A stretch of 64,000 nt of DNA from Blasia pusilla (taxonomy: Eukaryota > Marchantiophyta > Marchantiopsida > Blasiales). Location of the stretch: assembly GCA_050084515.1 (NCBI GenBank), contig CM114271.1, positions 9,486,001 to 9,550,000 of the forward strand, in the 5' to 3' direction. The position numbers and the translations under genes are program-made. Of this stretch, positions 59,380 through 64,000 are shown one piece after another. The number at the start of each line of letters is the position of its first letter. Within the stretch, counting starts at the first letter, position 1. Below the pieces are notes generated by a model. The model did no database searches, had not been told where the DNA came from, and worked only from the letters and a program-made list of their open reading frames with translations.

Positions 59380-61059
59380 GATTGTATCGGAGGGGAATGT
59401 CACCCACCACTGGATCCAGGATTGCGATCGGGTGAAGAAGGTGCTTACGACGCACACGGCAGAGTACAAGGGGTTCTTAGGCGACGCCCTGGTAAATCAG
59501 ATGCTTGCAAAGGGTGCACAGATCAAAAAGAAGACTTGGGCAAATAAGTTTATTTCCCAAGATGCAGCCGTCACAATCCTTTTCCGGTCGAAGATACAGG
59601 CCGCGAAGAAGAGCGCTGCATTGGAGCTAGAGCGGAGGGAGAAAGTATCTGGGTCTGAGCGCGTGAAATTCATCCAAGCTCCAATATCTACAGCCACAAA
59701 GTACACGGCAAGCAAGATGCAGCGCTACATCAGCATTCTCAAACCCGAACTTGGTCCGGAGTTTTACAAGGAGCTGAAGGCGATTATCAAGCGCCAGCGG
59801 AAAAGGGGTGAAGATCCGCAAGGTCGGATTGGGGAGAAAGTGTCCCTGGATCGCGTGCATCGGTTTGCGTTGTCTAGAATAAGCGAGTTTAGGAGAATCC
59901 GACTCATGAAAATCAGTCTCGAGGGCACAGAGGCCCAGAAGAGGGCGGCACACCATCTTCCGGGTGTGTCTGATCCAGTGATCTCCCACTCGCTCTGCGA
60001 ATGGTCGTTCAGGGACGCGTTGCGGGTTATCGGGAAGTCCATGCTGGACGATCTCCAAGCGGAGCTCAAAAGAATAGAGCCCATTCTGGATGAAGCAAAC
60101 CTAGAAAGTGCTGTAGATTTCGAGGTTTGGCTCGATGACATCCGGGACAAGCCCATCAAAAACCCACGTTTCAAGACGATGGTCAAGGATCGCGTCCTCC
60201 CTTAGGCAGACCTTGACAAAGAAATCGAGGGGAACAAAAGGGATCTCGCAAAGAAGAAGCAAGATCTTCAGGAGCAGGCATCCGATTCAGATTGACTAAG
60301 AGCTGCCCAACGTATGGTCTTCAAGTACCTCGTCCATTGTAAGAATGTAGGTACCTGGGGAAAAATACCGGCAGCCTGAAAATTATGGGCTTCGCCACTT
60401 GATGGAGAGACATTCTCCATGTATGACACGGAGATGGCTCAGCACATGTCCGATTGGGAGGTGGAGAATTGCCCGATTTGGCTGGACTTCAACGACCTAA
60501 AGACATCACTGAGAAAGATTTATGCGTGCTTCATGATGTAGTGGCCGCAGGACGGGATGACATCCCCAATTTTGTGCAGCCTGAAGACTTCTTCGAAGGA
60601 GATGCGGAAGAGCAAGCCCTCAAGACAGCGGAGTTGGCTTCCAAGGTCCGCACAGCCAAAGACAAATCCACAGCGGGTCTCAAAGGCAAGAGGAGGGGAG
60701 GGAAGAATTCTGAGGCCGAGTCTTCCCAAAGAGAGGCTGAAGATTCAAGGCCAGAGGCGGAATCGTCCAGGCGAGTGGGGAGAGAGGGTCGGACCAGGTC
60801 CTCCGCGAAAAAAACCTCACCAGAGTCTGAGGTCAAAGAGATCCCGACAAGCCGACCGCAGACTCAGGAGAAGCGGAAGCGAGAGGCGCCAGGGTTGTCC
60901 CAAGGAGAATACAGTCCATCATCCTTGGGAAGACATAGAGAAACAACAACCCGGACAAGCGTCCTCCTTCAGTTCACGAATTTATTGAATGAGCTGAGAA
61001 GTTTCAATTCTCAAGCATCGACACCCGCCATTGATAAATTGACAACGTTGGGACGGAAG

Positions 61060-61407
61060 CTTCAACGAAACGGGCACGCTCCCTGGACGGTGAATGGAAA
61101 GGTCGAAGAGGTGGCGGTGGATCTATTGATCGCTGATCTACCCTCGGGGTTGCGATTGTGGGACGAGAATCTGTCAAACGGGGTACCTGACTGGAATGTT
61201 CCCCTCTCTTATGACTAGATCGCGCTCTTGTTTTCCTTTGTAGACGCTTATCTGAGTGACAGGGACTGCTTCTTAGTTTTGATTGGAGGGAGCAAGGACG
61301 AGCTTTTCAACCTCCGGTGCGTCAAGAGGTTGCTGAAGTGGAGGACAGCGCAATTGTGGATCATCAAGAACGAGTACCCACTCCAATCCGCGACGAGTTA
61401 GATTCGG
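61060..61407 (+). pseudogene. M3 methyltransferase-like domain, motif IV half
   Basis: End of exon 3. VDLLIADLPSG occupies the place of the catalytic motif IV (DPPY, NPPY or SPPY in active enzymes), followed by a WDEN and DWNVPLSYD region, a hydrophobic strand (CFLVLIGG) and TAQLWIIKNEYPL, the usual position of the W-x-K-N strand. M1 has the same DLPSG, so the change predates decay. Stops at 61,216-61,218 and 61,399-61,401 are CAG in M1. Confidence 0.6.
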
Positions 61408-61879
61408 GTAAGGCTCTATTCCTGTCTCCAGATTGTATATCTCCGTTGTTTTTGTCCGTGAGCAACCCATCGGAAGACGACAAGTTTTGGCTTAGAGCAG
61501 CCCTTGCTTGGCTGAGAGCAACCCGTTGCTTTTCGACGGGTTGCATCTTTCCCAGAAACAGAGGGAAAACGCCGGTGTATCTGCAACTCGTCGGAACCCG
61601 ACGGGTTGCAGTTGCTTCTAGTTTTTCCCTATGTTTCCGGAAAGTTGCAACCCATCGGAAAGCGACGGGTTGCTCTCAACCAAGCATGGGCTGCTCTCAG
61701 CCAGCAACCTGTCGCCTTCCGACGGGTTGGTCATGGACAAAAACAACCCGTCGGACTCCAACAGGTTGCTCCAATGTTAGTATTTGAAAAAAGTTCTCTA
61801 GGGTCAAGCGGAGCTCTTTGGTGACGTGTTGCACATTATGCCAAGTTGCTAACATTCTTTCCAACGTGCTTCTTTACAG
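61408..61879 (+). repeat. M3 intron 3 with palindromes
   Basis: GTAAGG donor and TTCTTTACAG acceptor. Palindromes near 61,463, 61,518, 61,584, 61,646, 61,703 and 61,744, with centres AAC, AAA and CTT. Confidence 0.75.
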
Positions 61880-62392
61880 ATGGACCACTCCTACGTTTAC
61901 TGCTTCGTTTGGCCCGAGCACAACTTCCAGGTGTTCAAGATCCAGGATCTTGTGGATCCATGCTCAGATGGGTACACCTTAGATATTTTGTACAATTCCC
62001 CCCCGGGAATTTACATGCAAGACGGTACCCCACTTCTTGGAGGAAGGGAAAAGTCGCCAGCCCTGATGCAAACGCTCATCGATCTCTGCTCAAGGCCGGG
62101 TGGATTGGTGTTTGACTTAGTGGGACTTTCAGGGGCGAGTATCAAAGGCGCCTGGCAGAGTGGCAGGAACATTCTCTGCCTCGAGGGAAGGCAGGAACTG
62201 TTTGACCTTTGCAAGGAGGCAAAGGCAGAATACGAAAGGCTCGTTGGGGCGTTCAACTCTCCACCGAAGCCGAGAGCTCCGGTTCCAAACTCACCATTGG
62301 TAGTGACACCATCGTCACTTCCAACGATTCCGAACATCGGGAGGGCAAGGCCGAAAGTAATTTTGCAAGAGCTCTCGGAAGATGACGAGTGA
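61880..62392 (+). pseudogene. M3 methyltransferase-like domain, motif X/I half (exon 4)
   Basis: Open from MDHSYVYCFVWPEHNFQ to QELSEDDE and TGA; no defects. LIDLCSRPGGLVFD is the helix before motif I, LVGLSGASIKGAW is the motif I glycine loop (FxGxG type, here VGLSG) and GRNILCLEGRQELF is the following strand with the acidic residue that usually contacts the AdoMet ribose. Motif IV before motif I is the beta-class order. The C-terminal tail is Pro/Ser-rich and ends acidic. Confidence 0.65.
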
Positions 62393-62439
62393 GTTCAAAG
62401 AACTCAAGGACCCAACTTGACTACAGCGTTTGGAGTAGG

Positions 62440-63850
62440 GAGTTATTTGATGATGAGGCAAAAGATTTCATAGAATAGATCAAATGTACAGTTCCAAACT
62501 TTTTTCGGATGTAATAAAGGAGAAGATTTTTTCGAACGATGGTGGTGTTTCAAAAATTTTGTTGAATATCTTTTATGTCTTTTCGAATGTGATCTTCTAT
62601 GTACTCCGCGGACTTTTATTTTGCAACCCGTCTGATTTCTCCTGCTTGAAACTTTTCACTTTATGACCACTGCACCTTTTTAACCACTTCTAGGCAACCT
62701 GTCGGATTCCGACACATTGCCTGATCGGACTCTTTCCCTGTTGGTCCAACTTAAGAGGCAGTCTGGCAGGCTTCTTCACTTTGGCACCTTCCCCTCAACT
62801 TGTAAAAGAAGGCGTAGGCTTCTTTTCTTCTCTCAGACGTGTTGGATTTCTACTACCTGTGGGATTGCCATCATGGTATTACCAAGGACGGAGCACATAT
62901 TGATACTGGATGGGTGTCACATTGCAGAGCGTACAAGATATACTACCAAGGAAGGCGGTGGGACTCAAATCAGGTTACATGGGACCATTATGGTGTACCT
63001 AAGGGGGGGGCCAAGGCTCTCGAATTCGCCAACATTTTTTATCCCCGTCTACAATCAGCCAGAGGAGCCACTTGTATCCTAGGACATTCCTTTTGTAAAG
63101 GAACCTAGGAGAGTTAGGACTAAATTTGTAGATGACGAGGCTGAAGAAATCATAGACTAGGTCAAATGTACATTTCCGAGGTTCCTTCGGAGGTAATAAA
63201 GGACGAGATTTTTTCAACCGATAATGGTGTTTGTAAAAGTTTGCTGGAAAATTTTTTTGGACTTGTGGATTGTGTTCTTTTAGCTACTCAAAATTACAAT
63301 TTTGCAACCCGTATGATTCCGACGGGTTGCAACTTTAAGATTTTTACCCACTGCAACTTTTTAACCATTTCAGGCAAGTCGCCGGATTCGGCAGTTGGTC
63401 GCTTGAGTGATTGGACTCTTTCCCTGTGAGACCAACTTCTGACGCATTGTGGTGGGCTTCTTAACTTTTGGCTCGTTCCCCTATATTCGTCAAACCAGTT
63501 GTAGGCTTCTTTTCTTGTCTAAGATGTGCAGGATTCCTACTACCTGTCGGATTGCCATTTCGGATGTCAAAAAGTTGGTTATGAGGCAATTCAAGGAAGG
63601 CCATGATGCAAGCAACAATCCCTGCAAAAAGAGAGGTTGGCATCGTACCGATGCGCATCCGGGTGGTCCCGCAACAAAAATACCCATGGGCACTGCTTAT
63701 TGTAGACCGAGACAGGCAATGTGAAGAAACTTAGGCTCACATGGAGAGTGATGGAAGAATGTTTATAGTGGTCTTATGATGTCTACTTTTTTTTCACCCC
63801 TGCAAAAAGGAGGTTTCTTTAGGACCAAATGTGGACCACTGCCTACTCTC
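62440..63850 (+). repeat. Diverged tandem duplication downstream of the M3 gene
   Basis: A segment at 62,440-62,880 recurs at about 63,130-63,570 (shared GATTTTTTCGAACGAT/GATTTTTTCAACCGAT, TCGGACTCTTTCCCTG/TTGGACTCTTTCCCTG, AGGCTTCTTTTCTT), giving a period near 690 bp. Each unit has a palindrome remnant (62,695 and 63,303). A short frame at 62,839-63,010 (YYLWDCHHGITKDGAHIDTG) and its weaker match at 63,535 may be old exons; I cannot assign them. Confidence 0.55.
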
Positions 63851-63904
63851 TTCTAATGATTTCATGAATTTGAAAGCAAACAAAAATTTAAAATATGTCA
63901 AAAA

Positions 63905-64000
63905 GTTTTGAAGAGAGGAGGCGAATTTGGCCCTTTTCTTTGAAGAGAGACTCTCCTCTCTTCCTCTCTTCCTCTCCTCTCTTACTCTCTCCTGCCAGAA
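63905..64000 (-). repeat. M3 right terminal inverted repeat region (cut by window end)
   Basis: CTCTTCCTCTCTTCCTCTCC-type terminus ending CTCTCTCCTGCCAGAA at 64,000. Compare the right end of the derivative at 13,320-13,364. Confidence 0.75.

Larger units (their letters stand above)
57510..62392 (+). pseudogene. M3 ParB/methyltransferase-like gene (four exons)
   Basis: Exons 57,510-58,139, 58,238-58,708, 59,380-61,407 and 61,880-62,392, about 1,210 codons in all. Junctions were set by comparing M1-M3 and by GT-AG signals. Predicted layout: basic tail and coiled coil (residues 1-110), acidic region, ParB-like domain (about 215-367), helical region (370-640), charged linker (800-880), beta-class amino-methyltransferase-like domain (about 930-1,200). 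The start is ATG of MTRKKAQANK; upstream in-frame codons lack ATG. It is transcribed divergently from the transposase. Likely a DNA-binding and perhaps DNA-modifying partner in transposition or in protection of element DNA; this is inference. Stops at 57,687, 60,203, 61,216 and 61,399, frameshifts near 58,540 and 60,497, and a lost splice donor disable this copy. Confidence 0.65.
52131..64000 (-). mobile_element. MULE copy M3 (nearly complete, about 11.9 kb)
   Basis: Opposite orientation to M1 and M2: transposase on the minus strand (52,248-56,329), ParB/methyltransferase-like gene on the plus strand (57,510-62,392). The left end GAGGTGCGGTAAGAGG starts near 52,131; the right end is cut by the window after CTCTCTCCTGCCAGAA, which by the small derivative should continue about 16 bases. 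Reversed, the right end reads AGTAAGAGAGGAGAGGAAGA, matching the left end GGTAAGAGGAGAGGAAGAGA. All exons of both genes are represented. Left flank ends CCCCTACTC; the right flank is outside, so the target duplication cannot be checked. Confidence 0.85.

Noticed and set aside
57510-62392. Bacterial or phage DNA contamination, suggested by the ParB and methylase motifs.
   Set aside because: The gene has GT-AG introns, lies between plant transposon TIRs in three copies, and is surrounded by plant retroelements.
1-64000. tRNA or rRNA genes.
   Set aside because: None seen by eye; the only tRNA-related signals are the two primer-binding sites of the retroelements. A tRNAscan run would be decisive.

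Overview
This window is transposon-dense nuclear DNA from a land plant. Evidence for a plant: a Ty1/copia element primed by initiator Met-tRNA (binding site begins TGGTATCAGAGC), Ty3/gypsy elements with a TGGCGCCGCTGCCGGGGA-type primer site and an extra ORF after pol, GT-AG introns, plant-type TATA boxes, and a Mutator-superfamily transposase with a GCM1/WRKY-like zinc finger and a SWIM finger. A non-seed plant (fern, lycophyte or moss) is my guess only. I see no host gene, tRNA, rRNA or CRISPR array.

The main content is three copies of one large two-gene Mutator-like element (MULE), called M1 (1-8,977), M2 (8,978-19,617) and M3 (52,131-64,000, opposite orientation, nearly end to end). Each has two divergent genes around a shared intergenic promoter region. 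One encodes a MULE transposase of about 1,170 codons in two exons. The other, about 1,210 codons in four exons, encodes a coiled-coil region, a ParB-like domain with a DGNHR motif, a long helical part, a charged linker and a permuted (beta-class) DNA amino-methyltransferase-like domain split over the last two exons. ParB plus beta-class methylase is a combination known from phages and mobile DNA of bacteria. Here it is intron-containing and carried by a plant DNA transposon. All copies are broken by stops, frameshifts and deletions, but in different places, so the ancestral gene can be inferred by comparison.

The introns and promoter regions of these elements, and apparently nothing else in the window, carry many copies of a short palindrome (arms GCAACCCGTCGG and CCGACGGGTTGC around a short centre). 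The spacing is regular: exactly 67 bp in the M3 promoter, exactly 64 bp in M3 intron 2, and a 101-bp tandem unit in the M3 transposase intron. Arm changes are often matched on both sides. A bacterial ParB binds short palindromes (parS), so these may be sites for the element's own protein; that is a hypothesis. A 179-bp non-autonomous derivative at 13,186-13,364, flanked by an 11-bp direct repeat, defines both ends of the family.

The middle of the window is nested retroelements. From left to right: an LTR fragment and decayed Ty3 pol plus ORF3 (19,618-22,853); decayed gag-like DNA with an embedded transposase remnant (22,860-27,112); a solo LTR (27,113-28,371); a plus-strand Ty3 element G1 (28,580 to about 35,048) cut off in integrase; a minus-strand Ty3 element G2 (35,054-50,053, target duplication AAACT) with gag, pol and a coiled-coil ORF3; and a Ty1/copia element C1 (42,767-47,661, target duplication TGGCA) inserted in the gag gene of G2. 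More gag-like remnant DNA (50,054-52,130) separates G2 from M3.
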